Source: Streptomyces vilmorinianum (GTDB lineage: Bacteria; Actinomycetota; Actinomycetes; Streptomycetales; Streptomycetaceae). From it: a DNA stretch of 64,000 bases. The stretch spans positions 2,498,001-2,562,000 of the forward strand of contig NZ_CP040244.1 in assembly GCF_005517195.1 (NCBI RefSeq), read 5' to 3'. The notes beneath the pieces were generated by a model, which was not told where the DNA came from, did not search any database, and saw only the letters and a list, made by a program, of their open reading frames with translations. The position numbers and the translations under genes are program-made. Shown here piece by piece: positions 8,223-17,176 of this stretch (its first letter is position 1; the number at the start of each line of letters is the position of its first letter).

Positions 8223-8264
8223 CGGCCGTGGTGGGGGCTCGGGGGGTCTTCCCCGCCACGGCCG
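8223..8264 (+). terminator. Terminator after the LLM oxidoreductase
   Basis: A 9-bp outer stem (8223-8231 with 8256-8264), extended by an inner G4/C4 pairing, begins 7 bases after the stop codon. The remaining 160 bases to the next gene become AT-richer and presumably hold its promoter. Confidence 0.75.
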
Positions 8265-8423
8265 TCATGCAGCACAACGCGCCAGACGGCGCCCGGTTAC
8301 GACTCGGGCGCTCCTTCTTTCGGCCGAATCGCCCGCCCCCTCCTGTTGCCCACCCGCCGCGAGCGCATTTGACTCGTTCTCTGCGGACGTGCGGCGTGCG
8401 GACGCCCGCATGGAGGTGGCGCA

Positions 8424-9209
8424 ATGCTCACGGCCAAGAGCCTGTTCCAGGAAATCATCGACAACGACGAGTCCTTCCAGCTCTTCTGTTCCATCGCCGC
8501 CAGCGGCGAGGCCCAGGGAGGCTGGGAGAACGCCCGGATCGCGGCCCTCGTCGCGCCCGGGATGCGGGAGCTGGCCCCCAAGATCACCCGGCACGGCGCC
8601 GACGAGGACAAGCACGGCCGGATCTTCAACGCGTTGATGAAGAAGCGCGGCCTGCAGCCCGTACCGGTGCCGCCCGACACCGACTACACGATGCTCCTCG
8701 AACAGCGAGGCATCGGCCTCGCCCACGACAAGCTCCGCCGCGACGAACCCCTCAGCGAGCGGGACATCATCGTCTACCTCGCCCACAGCAGGGTCACCGA
8801 GGAGCGCGCCGCGAGCCAGATGGAGATGCTCGTGAAGCACTTCGGGGACCACCCCGAGCTGGGCAAGGCCATCCGGATGATCTGCGACGACGAGGACAAC
8901 CACCTTGCCTACTGCCACGAGGAGCTGCTGCGCCTCGCGTACGCCGGACACGGCCGGCTCATCCAGCGCACCCTGCGCGAGTCCGCCCTGGCCGAGATCC
9001 GGGTCTACCGCGACGTCAGCCTCGCCGTGATGAGCCACATGGGCCGCATCCTCGGCTGGCCCAAGCCGAAGGCGGCCGTGCTCGCCGCCGGCATCCACGG
9101 CATGTACGCGTACGAACGGGCGGCCGGCTGGCGCAGGATGGTCGACCTCAAGATGCCCGAGCGGCGCAACGCGCTGGGCGGACCCGCGACCCCGGCCCCC
9201 GCGTTCTGA
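8424..9209 (+). CDS. Ferritin-like diiron protein
   Basis: A 261-aa all-helical protein of the ferritin-like superfamily. Likely iron ligands are Glu29 (SGEAQGG), the ExxH pair of DEDKH (Glu61/His64), a Glu in TEERAAS near 134, and a second ExxH in DDEDNHLAYCHEE near 158-170. This is the two-fold EX28-30EXXH pattern of diiron carboxylate proteins. Whether it stores iron, acts as a hydroxylase or serves in stress defence cannot be read; tRNA hydroxylase-like annotation is possible but not supported by a specific motif. It ends 18 bases from the convergent corA gene. Confidence 0.8.
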   Translation: MLTAKSLFQEIIDNDESFQLFCSIAASGEAQGGWENARIAALVAPGMRELAPKITRHGADEDKHGRIFNALMKKRGLQPVPVPPDTDYTMLLEQRGIGLAHDKLRRDEPLSERDIIVYLAHSRVTEERAASQMEMLVKHFGDHPELGKAIRMICDDEDNHLAYCHEELLRLAYAGHGRLIQRTLRESALAEIRVYRDVSLAVMSHMGRILGWPKPKAAVLAAGIHGMYAYERAAGWRRMVDLKMPERRNALGGPATPAPAF

Positions 9210-9227
9210 CCGGGTCGCGTCCCCCGG

Positions 9228-10211
9228 CTACATCCAGCCGCGCCGCTTGAACAGCCGGTACAGACCGAACTCGAACCCCACCATCATCAGGATCACCGCC
9301 GGATACGACCACACCCAGTGCAGCTCCGGCATGTGGTCGAAGTTCATGCCGTAGATCCCCGCGACCATCGTGGGGACCGCGGCCATGGCCGCCCACGCCG
9401 AGATCTTGCGCATGTCGTCGTTCTGGCGCACCCCCATCTGCGCCAGATGCGCCGACAGCACGTCCGAGAGCAGCCGGTCGAGCCCCTCCACCTGCTCGGT
9501 GGCGCGGATCAGATGGTCGCTGACGTCCCGGAAGAACGGCTTCGCCGCGGTGCTCACGAACGGCACGGTCCCGGCGGCGAGCTTCTCCATCGGCGTGCCC
9601 AGAGGGCTGCTCGCCCGGCGGAACTCCAGTACCTGGCGCTTGGCGGTGTAGATCCGCGCCGCGGTGTTCGCCGGGTTGCCGCCCGCCGGGGCGAACACAT
9701 CGGCCTCCAGCTCCTCCAGGTCGACCTGGAGCTCGCCCGCCACGTCGATGTAGTGGTCCACGACCTCGTCGCTGATCGCGTACAGGACGGCTGTCGGACC
9801 GTGCCGCAGCACCTCCGGCTCCGCCTCCAGCCGGCGCCGCACCGCCGTGAGCGGCGCGCCCTCGCCGTGCCGGACCGTCACCACGAACGAATCGCCCATG
9901 AAGACCATCACGTCGCCCGAGGAGACCCGGTCGCTCTCCGGCTCGTACGTCACCGGCTTGAGGACGACGAAGAGCGAGTCGTCGTAGACCTCCAGTTTCG
10001 GCCGCTGATGGGCCTTCAGGGCGTCCTCGACGGCCAGCGGGTGCAGCGCGAACTCGGCCGAGACATGGTCGAACTCCGCTTCGGTCGGCTCGTAGAGCCC
10101 CAACCACAGGAAGGCGTCGCCGCTCGCCCTCGCCTCGTCCAGCGCGTCGGACAGGTCGGCGGGGCCGTCGGCACGAACGCCGTTCTTGTAGAGGGCGCAG
10201 TCCACGATCAC
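9228..10211 (-). CDS. corA: CorA family magnesium/cobalt transporter
   Basis: A 327-aa homopentameric divalent-cation channel. The large cytosolic domain holds the FLWLGLYEPTEAEF and HPLAVEDALKAHQRPKLE family segments, and the end carries two membrane helices joined by the diagnostic GMNF (GxN) selectivity motif, followed by HMPELHWVWSYP and a short basic tail. The GTG at 10211 starts MIVDCALYKNG; longer in-frame versions run into the neighbouring promoter. It diverges from the histidine phosphatase gene with 100 bases between, and no M-box leader is evident. Confidence 0.92.
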   Translation of the reverse strand: MIVDCALYKNGVRADGPADLSDALDEARASGDAFLWLGLYEPTEAEFDHVSAEFALHPLAVEDALKAHQRPKLEVYDDSLFVVLKPVTYEPESDRVSSGDVMVFMGDSFVVTVRHGEGAPLTAVRRRLEAEPEVLRHGPTAVLYAISDEVVDHYIDVAGELQVDLEELEADVFAPAGGNPANTAARIYTAKRQVLEFRRASSPLGTPMEKLAAGTVPFVSTAAKPFFRDVSDHLIRATEQVEGLDRLLSDVLSAHLAQMGVRQNDDMRKISAWAAMAAVPTMVAGIYGMNFDHMPELHWVWSYPAVILMMVGFEFGLYRLFKRRGWM

Positions 10212-10311
10212 GCGCCGTATTCTTCCCCGCGCGCCCCGACCTTGCACCCGTGGGCGAACCGGCCCGCCGGGACCGCCCCACGCGCGCGTGCTCCCGCTTA
10301 CCCTTGCCGCC

Positions 10312-11037
10312 ATGGCCACGCTGATCCTCGTCCGTCACGGACGCTCGACCGCCAACACCTCAGGGGTCCTCGCCGGACGGATGCCCGGGGTCGCCCTCGA
10401 CGAGCGGGGCGCCGCGCAGGCGGCCGCCCTGCCCGGGCGCCTGGCCGGGGTGCCGCTCGCCGCCGTCGTCACCAGCCCGCTGCAGCGCTGCCGCGAGACC
10501 CTGCGGCCCCTCCTCGACGCCCGCCCCGGGCTGCCGCTCCACACGGACGAGCGGATCAGCGAGTGCGACTACGGCGACTGGTCCGGGCGCAAGCTCGCCG
10601 AGCTGAGCGACGAGCCCCTGATGGAGATCGTCCAGGCCCACGCCTCCGCCGCGGCCTTCCCCGGCGGCGAGTCGATGCGCGCGATGCAGACACGGGCGGT
10701 GGACGCCGTACGGGACTGGAACGCGCGGATCGAGGCCGAACACGGTGAGGACGCCGTCTACGCGATGTGCTCGCACGGCGATGTCATCAAGTCGATCGTC
10801 GCCGACGCCCTCGGCATGCACCTCGACCTCTTCCAGCGCATCCACGTCGACCCCTGCTCCGTCACCGTCATCCGCTACACGCGGCTGCGCCCCTTCCTCG
10901 TACGCCTCGGCGACACGGGCGACTTCGCCGCCCTCGCTCCCCGGGAGACCGGTGACGCCGGCGGGACGGGCACCGGAACGGGCAGCGGAACGGGCAGCGG
11001 GGCCGCGGAGGTCGGCGGCGGCGCGGGCGCACCGTGA
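10312..11037 (+). CDS. Histidine phosphatase (MSMEG_4193 family)
   Basis: A 241-aa branch-2-like phosphoglycerate mutase superfamily phosphatase. The phospho-accepting histidine is His9 in LVRHGRSTAN, the second catalytic His is in MCSHGDVIKS, and the acid residue is in ERISECDYGDWSGR. The last 25 residues are Gly/Thr/Ser-rich and probably disordered. It heads a run with a DUF3090 protein, a PI3/4-kinase-like protein and the mycothiol ligase MshC. The same neighbours recur, from memory, in mycobacteria (Rv2135c-Rv2130c). A role for it in dephosphorylating a mycothiol intermediate is my inference, not an established function. Confidence 0.88.
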   Translation: MATLILVRHGRSTANTSGVLAGRMPGVALDERGAAQAAALPGRLAGVPLAAVVTSPLQRCRETLRPLLDARPGLPLHTDERISECDYGDWSGRKLAELSDEPLMEIVQAHASAAAFPGGESMRAMQTRAVDAVRDWNARIEAEHGEDAVYAMCSHGDVIKSIVADALGMHLDLFQRIHVDPCSVTVIRYTRLRPFLVRLGDTGDFAALAPRETGDAGGTGTGTGSGTGSGAAEVGGGAGAP

Positions 11038-11114
11038 TCCATCCGCGCAGTAGGGTGGACGGGCCGCTGTAGCGCGGGCCTTCACCACTGTCGAGACTCA
11101 AGGGAGTCAGGGAC

Positions 11115-11705
11115 GTGTCCCGTCAGGTGTTCCTCTACGACCCACCGGAGCGTTTCGTGGCCGGCACGGTCGGGCTGCCTGGCCGCCGTACGTTCTTCCT
11201 GCAGGCGTCCGCGGCGGGCCGGGTCACCAGCGTGGCCCTGGAGAAGACCCAGGTCGCCGCGCTCGCCGAGCGGATCGACGAACTCCTCGACGAGGTCGTG
11301 CGCCGCACCGGCGGCAACGCCCCCGTCCCGGCCGTCGCCCCCGCCGACATCACGGACACCGCCCCGCTCGACGTCCCGGTCGAGGAGGAGTTCCGCGTCG
11401 GCACCATGGCCCTCGCCTGGGACGGTGAGGAACAGCGCATGATCGTCGAGGCCCAGGCGCTCGTCGAACTCGACGCCGAGTCCGAGGAGGACCTCGCCGC
11501 GGCCGAGGAACGGCTCCTCCAGGACGAGGAGAACGGGCCGCCGATGCTGCGGGTCCGCCTCACCGGCGCCCAGGCCAGGGCCTTCGCCAAGCGCGCTCTC
11601 GACGTCGTCAACGCCGGCCGTCCCCCGTGCCCGCTGTGCAGCCTGCCGCTCGACCCCGAGGGGCACGTGTGCCCGCGCCAGAACGGATACCGGCGCGGAG
11701 CATGA
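11115..11705 (+). CDS. DUF3090 family protein with C-terminal zinc knuckle
   Basis: A 196-aa protein that begins SRQVFLYDPPERFVAGTVG, has an alpha/beta core, and ends with CPLC-x11-CP (residues about 172-188), which could bind a metal. Its stop overlaps the next start as ATGA, so it is translationally coupled to the kinase-like protein; the two are nearly always described together as an actinobacterial pair. It starts with GTG at 11115. Function unknown. The tight coupling suggests a subunit or cofactor role for the kinase-like partner. Confidence 0.88.
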   Translation: MSRQVFLYDPPERFVAGTVGLPGRRTFFLQASAAGRVTSVALEKTQVAALAERIDELLDEVVRRTGGNAPVPAVAPADITDTAPLDVPVEEEFRVGTMALAWDGEEQRMIVEAQALVELDAESEEDLAAAEERLLQDEENGPPMLRVRLTGAQARAFAKRALDVVNAGRPPCPLCSLPLDPEGHVCPRQNGYRRGA

Positions 11706-12505
11706 GCGGTCCCGACAGCCGGGCGGTCGTCGACCTGCTCACCCGGGGGGAGCTGACCGTCCGCGGCCAGGTCCGCGAGGCGTCCAACGCGGTGCTCCTG
11801 TGCTCCGTCGCCCACGACGGCGAGGAGGCCGCCTGCGTCTACAAGCCGGTCGCGGGCGAGCGCCCGCTGTGGGACTTCCCCGACGGCACCCTCGCCCAGC
11901 GCGAGGTCGCCGCCTACGAGCTCTCCGAGGCCACGGGCTGGGGGCTCGTACCGCCCACCGTGCTGCGCGAGGGGCCGTACGGCGAGGGCATGGTCCAGCT
12001 CTGGATCGATGCCGACCCCGGGGCGAGCCTGCTCGCGCTCACCGAGGACGAGGAGGCGGGGGAAGGGTGGAAGGCCGTCGGCCCCGCCCAGGTCGGCGAG
12101 GACCGCACCGCGCTCCTCGTGCACGCCGACAGCCCCGCACTGCGCCGTATGGCCGTCCTGGACGCCGTCATCAACAACGGCGACCGCAAGGGCGGGCACC
12201 TGCTGCCCGCACCGGGCGGCCACCTCTACGGCATCGACCACGGCGTGACCTTCCACGTGGACGACAAGCTGCGCACCCTCCTGTGGGGCTGGGCGGGCGA
12301 GAAGCTGCCCGCCGAGGCCGCCGAGGTCCTCGAACGGCTCGACGGCGCCCTGGCCCCCGGCACCCCGCTCGCCACCCGGCTGGCCCAGTTGCTCACCGCG
12401 GCCGAGGTGGACGCCCTGCGCGGCCGGGTCACCACGCTCCGCACGACCGGCCGGCACCCGGAGCCCTCGGGGCAGTGGCCTGCGATCCCCTGGCCACCGG
12501 TCTGA
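11702..12505 (+). CDS. SCO1664 family PI3/PI4-kinase-like protein
   Basis: A 267-aa protein with a compact phosphoinositide/protein-kinase-like fold. Candidate catalytic residues: Lys48 in VYKPVAGERPLWDFP (ATP lysine), Glu68 in the following helix (AQREVAAYELSE), Asp161 in NNGDRKGGHLL (catalytic loop) and Asp179 in GIDHGVTFH (metal-binding, DFG equivalent). These match the HipA/PI3-4K type of bacterial kinases. The ATG overlaps the DUF3090 stop codon. Substrate unknown; its position directly ahead of mshC and behind a phosphatase gene suggests small-molecule or protein phosphorylation tied to thiol metabolism, which is inference. Confidence 0.85.
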   Translation: MSGPDSRAVVDLLTRGELTVRGQVREASNAVLLCSVAHDGEEAACVYKPVAGERPLWDFPDGTLAQREVAAYELSEATGWGLVPPTVLREGPYGEGMVQLWIDADPGASLLALTEDEEAGEGWKAVGPAQVGEDRTALLVHADSPALRRMAVLDAVINNGDRKGGHLLPAPGGHLYGIDHGVTFHVDDKLRTLLWGWAGEKLPAEAAEVLERLDGALAPGTPLATRLAQLLTAAEVDALRGRVTTLRTTGRHPEPSGQWPAIPWPPV

Positions 12506-12649
12506 CCGTTCGGATCCGGCCAACCCTGGTCCGCCGACCCCCACCCCCAGGGGGTATGCATGAACGGGTGCGAGCTGCAAGACCGCCTGATCGGCCAAGA
12601 TCCCGCATCCGGTTCGTATCCGGAACAGGTGTCCGGTTACGCTCAGGTC

Positions 12650-13879
12650 ATGCATGCCTGGCCCGCTTCTGAGGTCCCCGCCCTGCCCGGCAAGGGCCGC
12701 GACCTCCGGATCCACGACACCGCGACCGGCGGACGAGTGACCCTCGCCCCCGGCCCCGTCGCCCGTATCTACGTCTGCGGCATCACGCCGTACGACGCGA
12801 CCCACATGGGTCACGCGGCGACCTACAACGCGTTCGACCTCGTTCAGCGCGTGTGGCTCGACACCAAGCGGCAGGTCCACTACGTCCAGAACGTGACCGA
12901 CGTCGACGATCCGCTCCTCGAACGGGCGATCCGCGACGGCATCGACTGGGTCGGCCTCGCCGAGCGCGAGACCGCCCTCTTCCGCGAGGACATGACCGCC
13001 CTGCGGATGCTGCCGCCGCAGCACTACATCGGCGCGGTCGAGGCCATACCCGGCATCGTGCCGCTCGTCGAGCGGCTGCGGGACTCCGGCGCGGCCTACG
13101 AGCTGGACGGCGACATCTACTTCTCCGTCGAGGCCGACCCGCACTTCGGGAACGTGTCGAACTACGACACCGCGCTCATGCGCCACCTTTCCGCCGAGCG
13201 CGGCGGCGACCCGGACCGCCCGGGCAAGAAGAACCCGCTCGACCCGATGCTGTGGATGGCCGCCCGTGAGGGCGAGCCCAGCTGGGACGGCGCCAGCCTC
13301 GGGCCCGGCCGCCCCGGCTGGCACATCGAGTGCGTCGCCATCGCGCTCGACCACCTGGGCATGGGCTTCGACGTCCAGGGCGGCGGCTCCGACCTGATCT
13401 TCCCGCACCACGAGATGGGCGCCTCCCACGCCCAGGCCCTGACCGGCGAGTTCCCCATGGCCAAGGCGTACGTCCACGCCGGCATGGTCGCCCTGCACGG
13501 CGAGAAGATGTCCAAGTCCAAGGGCAACCTGGTCTTCGTCTCCGCGCTGCGCCGCCAGGGCGTCGACCCGGCCGCGATCCGCCTCGCGCTCCTCTCGCAC
13601 CACTACCGCGCCGACTGGGAGTGGACCGACCAGGTCCTCCAGGACGCCGTGGAGCGCCTGGGTCGCTGGCGCGCCGCCGTCTCCCGCCCCGACGGCCCGT
13701 CCGCGGACGGGCTCGTCGAGGAGATCCGCGAGGCGCTCGCCGACGACCTCGACGCACCGGCCGCGCTCGCCGCCGTCGACCGCTGGGCCGCTCGGCAGAA
13801 CGCCGAGGGGGGTACGGACGAGTCCGCGCCCGGTCTCGCCTCCCGTGCCGTCGACGCACTTCTGGGTGTCGCTCTCTAG
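12650..13879 (+). CDS. mshC: Cysteine:GlcN-inositol ligase (mycothiol synthesis)
   Basis: A 409-aa class-I aminoacyl-tRNA-synthetase-like enzyme that joins cysteine to 1-D-myo-inosityl-2-amino-2-deoxy-glucopyranoside using ATP, the third recognised step of mycothiol synthesis in the cytosol. It has the zinc/cysteine-binding Cys43 (YVCGITPYD), HIGH-type HMGH at 52-55, Cys228 in WHIEC, FPHHEMG, and KMSKS at 286-290. Absence of the long tRNA-binding C-terminus distinguishes it from CysS. There is no clear ribosome site before the ATG at 12650, but a TACGCT sits 6 bases before it, so the transcript may be leaderless. A terminator follows. Confidence 0.95.
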   Translation: MHAWPASEVPALPGKGRDLRIHDTATGGRVTLAPGPVARIYVCGITPYDATHMGHAATYNAFDLVQRVWLDTKRQVHYVQNVTDVDDPLLERAIRDGIDWVGLAERETALFREDMTALRMLPPQHYIGAVEAIPGIVPLVERLRDSGAAYELDGDIYFSVEADPHFGNVSNYDTALMRHLSAERGGDPDRPGKKNPLDPMLWMAAREGEPSWDGASLGPGRPGWHIECVAIALDHLGMGFDVQGGGSDLIFPHHEMGASHAQALTGEFPMAKAYVHAGMVALHGEKMSKSKGNLVFVSALRRQGVDPAAIRLALLSHHYRADWEWTDQVLQDAVERLGRWRAAVSRPDGPSADGLVEEIREALADDLDAPAALAAVDRWAARQNAEGGTDESAPGLASRAVDALLGVAL

Positions 13880-13910
13880 CCGGCGTCCCGCTCAACTCCC
13901 TTTCACACAG

Positions 13911-13945
13911 CCGCCCTTGGACTTCCGGCCGAAGTCCGAGGGCGG
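13911..13945 (+). terminator. Terminator after mshC
   Basis: A long near-perfect stem (13911-13926 with 13930-13945) followed by a T-rich tail, 32 bases after the stop codon. Confidence 0.85.
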
Positions 13946-13993
13946 TTCCGTTTTGTCCTGGCCCCGTGCTTGTTTATGCGCTAAATACGCTCC

Positions 13994-16900
13994 ATGCAAT
14001 CAACATCGCGCATGAAGGCTGCATTCGCAGGCGTCGCGCTCGGGCTCCTCGCGGTGTTCGCGGGACCGGGCAGCGCCCAGTCCGCCGAACCGTCACCGAC
14101 CACCGTCGGGGACGTCACCGGCTTCGCCGCCGAGGGCTCCGGCTACCGGCTGACCGCCGGTCAGGCCCAGGCCCGCGTCAGTTTCGTCACCGACGAGACC
14201 TTCCGTATCGAACTCGCCCCCGACGGGAAGTTCACCGACCCCACCGGACAGGACATCGTCCTGCCCCAGGGCCCGCCGCCCGCCACCCAGTGGTACGACC
14301 GCGGCGACCGCTACGAACTCAGCTCCGCCGAGGTCACCTTGCGCGCCTACAAGTCGCCGCTGCGCTTCGCCGCGTACCGCGCCGACGGCACCCCGCTGTG
14401 GTCCGAGACCACGGGCCTGACGTGGAACCAGGACCGCACCACCCAGACCCTGGCCCGGGGCGCCGACGAGCAGTTCTACGGCGCGGGCATGCAGAACGGA
14501 CGCGGCAACACCTCGCACCGGGGCAAGACCGTCGAGGTCGGCGTCGACTACAACTGGAACGACGGCGGCCACCCCAACTCCGTCCCGTTCTACCTCTCCT
14601 CCGCCGGCTACGGCGTCTACCGCAACACCTACGCCCCGAACACCTACGTCTTCGGCGAGCCCGTCACCACCAGCGCCCGCGAACAGCGCTTCGACGCCTA
14701 CTGCTTCGCGGGGTCCGGCTCCGACGCCCTCAAGGACGTCATCGGCCAGTACACGAGCCTCACCGGCAAGCCCTTCCTGCCGCCCGTCTACGGCCTGGAG
14801 ATCGGCGACGCCGACTGCTACCTCCACAACGCCAACCGCGGCGAGCGCCACACCCTGGACGCCCTGAAGGTCGCCAACGGCTACGTCCAGAACGACATGC
14901 CCAACGGCTGGATGCTCGTCAACGACGGCTACGGCTGCGGCTACGAGAACCTCGCCGAGGCCGCCACCGGCCTGCAGCAGCGCGGGATGCAGCTGGGGCT
15001 GTGGACCGAGGACGGCCTCGACAAGCTCGCCGACCAGGTCAAGGCGGGCCAGCGGGTCGCCAAGCTCGACGTCGCCTGGGTCGGCGCGGGCTACAAGTTC
15101 GCCCTCGACGGCTGCAAGGACGCCCACGCCGGCATCGAGGCCCACAGCGACGCCCGCGGCTTCACCTGGGCGCCCGAGAGCTGGTCCGGCGCCCAGCGCT
15201 GCGGCGTCCAGTGGTCCGGCGACCAGTCCGGCACCTGGGAGTACATCCGCTGGCAGATCCCCACCTACGCCGGCGCCTCCATGTCCGGCCTCGCCTACAC
15301 CACCGGCGACGTCGACGGCATCTTCGGCGGCAGCGCCAAGACGTACACCCGCGACCTGCAGTGGAAGACATTCCTGCCGGTCACCATGACCATGGACGGC
15401 TGGGCCGCCAACGACAAGCAGCCCTTCCGCTACGGCGAGCCGTACACCTCCATCAACCGCGCCTCCCTCAAGCTCCACGAGTCGCTGCTGCCCTACATCT
15501 ACTCGCACGCCCACCGCGCCACCCGGACCGGCGTGGGCCTCGCCCGGCCGCTCGTCCTGGAGTACCCCGACGACCCGAAGGCCGCGAGCGAGGCGGCGAA
15601 GTACGAGTTCCTGAGCGGTGAGGACTTCCTCGTCGCCCCCGTGTACCAGGACGCCGTCGAACGCGACGGCATCTACCTCCCCCAGGGCACCTGGATCGAC
15701 TACTGGAGCGGGCGCACCTACCAGGGCCCGGTCACCGTCGACGACTACAGCGCCCCGCTCGACACCCTGCCCCTGTTCGTACGGGCCGGGGCCACCGTCC
15801 CCATGTGGCCCGGCGGCATCCGCTCCTACACCGACCGCACGCCCGACTCCCCGCTCGCCTGGGACATCTACCCGCAGGGCGCCTCGGCCTTCGAGCTGTA
15901 CGAGGACGACGGCGTCACCCGCGCCCACCGCACCGGCCAGTACGCCACCCAGCGCGCCGAGGTCCTCGCTCCCCAGCGCGGCGCGGGCGACGTGACGGTA
16001 CGGATCGGCGCGAGCAAGGGCGCCTTCGCCGGCAAGTCCACCGCCCGGCCCTACCAGTTCACCGTCCACACCGGCGACGCGCCGAGCGCGGTGACGCTCG
16101 GCGGCCGCGCGCTGCCCCGGCTCACCTCCCGGGCCGCCTACGAGGCCGCGGGGCAGGGCTGGTGGTACGACCGCGACGACCGCGGGGGAGTGGTGAAGGT
16201 CAAGACGACCGCACAGCGCACCGACCGCGGATTCGTCCTCGAACTGAAGGACACCAGCGCCGTCGGCGGAGCCGTACCGGGTGCCGCCGCCACCCTCACC
16301 ACCCCGGCGGGCCAGGAGCTGGGCGCCGGCGCGCCCGGCACCGTCGCCGTCGACGTCACGGCGGGCACCAGGGACGCCACCGGAGTCGAGGTCTCCCTGG
16401 CGGCCCCCGAGGGCTGGCAGGTCACCCCGGCCGCGCCGATCGAGCGCATCCCGGCGGGTACCACGCGGCGGGTCGAGGTCTCCGTCACCCCGGCGAAGGA
16501 CGCCAGGCCGGGCGAGGCCACGCTCACCGCGACCGCCCGCCACCGCTCGGCGGGCCAGGACCGTACCGCCGTCCAGCGCTTCGCCGTCGGCGTGATGCCC
16601 GAGCCGCCGTCCACCGGCGTCTGGGCGAGCGATCTGGTCTGGCTGAAAGCCACCAACGGCTGGGGCCCGCCCGAACGCGACCGCTCCAACGGCGAGTCGG
16701 GCGCGAACGACGGCCGCACGCTCACCCTGGCCGGAAAGACCTACGAGAAGGGCATCGGGGCCCACGCCGACTCCGACATCGAGGTCTATCTCGGCGGCCG
16801 CTGCACCGCCTTCACCGCCGAGGTCGGCATCGACGACGAGATCGACGGCTACGGGGACGTGGCCTTCTCCGTCGAGGCGGACGGCACGGTGCTGTGGACC

Positions 16901-17050
16901 TCGCCCCGGCTGACCGGGGCCTCGGCGACCGTGCCCGTCGACGTCGATGTCAGCGGCGCCCGCCATGTCCACCTGCGGATCACCGACACCAACGGCTCCA
17001 AGAGCGGTGACCACGGGGACTGGGCGGCGGCGCGCTTCGACTGTGCCTGA
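13994..17050 (+). CDS. Secreted GH31 glycosidase with NEW3 and NPCBM domains
   Basis: A 1018-aa exported alpha-glycosidase. Order: signal peptide (about 1-35), N-terminal beta-domain, GH31 barrel, distal beta-domains, a NEW3-type Ig-like domain (about 770-865) and a C-terminal NPCBM carbohydrate-binding domain (about 870-1018). The likely nucleophile is Asp359 in KLDVAWVG and the acid/base Asp410 in WSGDQSG. The pattern KLDVAWVG, FTWAPESW and TTGDVDGIFGG resembles GH31 alpha-N-acetylgalactosaminidases more than starch-type glucosidases, from memory. No ribosome site precedes either ATG (13994 or 14012), so the start is uncertain. It and the next gene appear inserted between mshC and the PAC2 gene, which I recall as adjacent in S. 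coelicolor. Confidence 0.88.
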   Translation: MQSTSRMKAAFAGVALGLLAVFAGPGSAQSAEPSPTTVGDVTGFAAEGSGYRLTAGQAQARVSFVTDETFRIELAPDGKFTDPTGQDIVLPQGPPPATQWYDRGDRYELSSAEVTLRAYKSPLRFAAYRADGTPLWSETTGLTWNQDRTTQTLARGADEQFYGAGMQNGRGNTSHRGKTVEVGVDYNWNDGGHPNSVPFYLSSAGYGVYRNTYAPNTYVFGEPVTTSAREQRFDAYCFAGSGSDALKDVIGQYTSLTGKPFLPPVYGLEIGDADCYLHNANRGERHTLDALKVANGYVQNDMPNGWMLVNDGYGCGYENLAEAATGLQQRGMQLGLWTEDGLDKLADQVKAGQRVAKLDVAWVGAGYKFALDGCKDAHAGIEAHSDARGFTWAPESWSGAQRCGVQWSGDQSGTWEYIRWQIPTYAGASMSGLAYTTGDVDGIFGGSAKTYTRDLQWKTFLPVTMTMDGWAANDKQPFRYGEPYTSINRASLKLHESLLPYIYSHAHRATRTGVGLARPLVLEYPDDPKAASEAAKYEFLSGEDFLVAPVYQDAVERDGIYLPQGTWIDYWSGRTYQGPVTVDDYSAPLDTLPLFVRAGATVPMWPGGIRSYTDRTPDSPLAWDIYPQGASAFELYEDDGVTRAHRTGQYATQRAEVLAPQRGAGDVTVRIGASKGAFAGKSTARPYQFTVHTGDAPSAVTLGGRALPRLTSRAAYEAAGQGWWYDRDDRGGVVKVKTTAQRTDRGFVLELKDTSAVGGAVPGAAATLTTPAGQELGAGAPGTVAVDVTAGTRDATGVEVSLAAPEGWQVTPAAPIERIPAGTTRRVEVSVTPAKDARPGEATLTATARHRSAGQDRTAVQRFAVGVMPEPPSTGVWASDLVWLKATNGWGPPERDRSNGESGANDGRTLTLAGKTYEKGIGAHADSDIEVYLGGRCTAFTAEVGIDDEIDGYGDVAFSVEADGTVLWTSPRLTGASATVPVDVDVSGARHVHLRITDTNGSKSGDHGDWAAARFDCA

Positions 17051-17176
17051 CGGGCGCGTCACGCGAGGGACGTGAAGGGCGTGAAGGGGCGTGATCCGGC
17101 CAACCGCCGGGTCGGAAGCGTGCGTTGTGATGAGGTGTGAGGGTCTTGTCGACACGTGGTACGAAAGGACGCTCAG

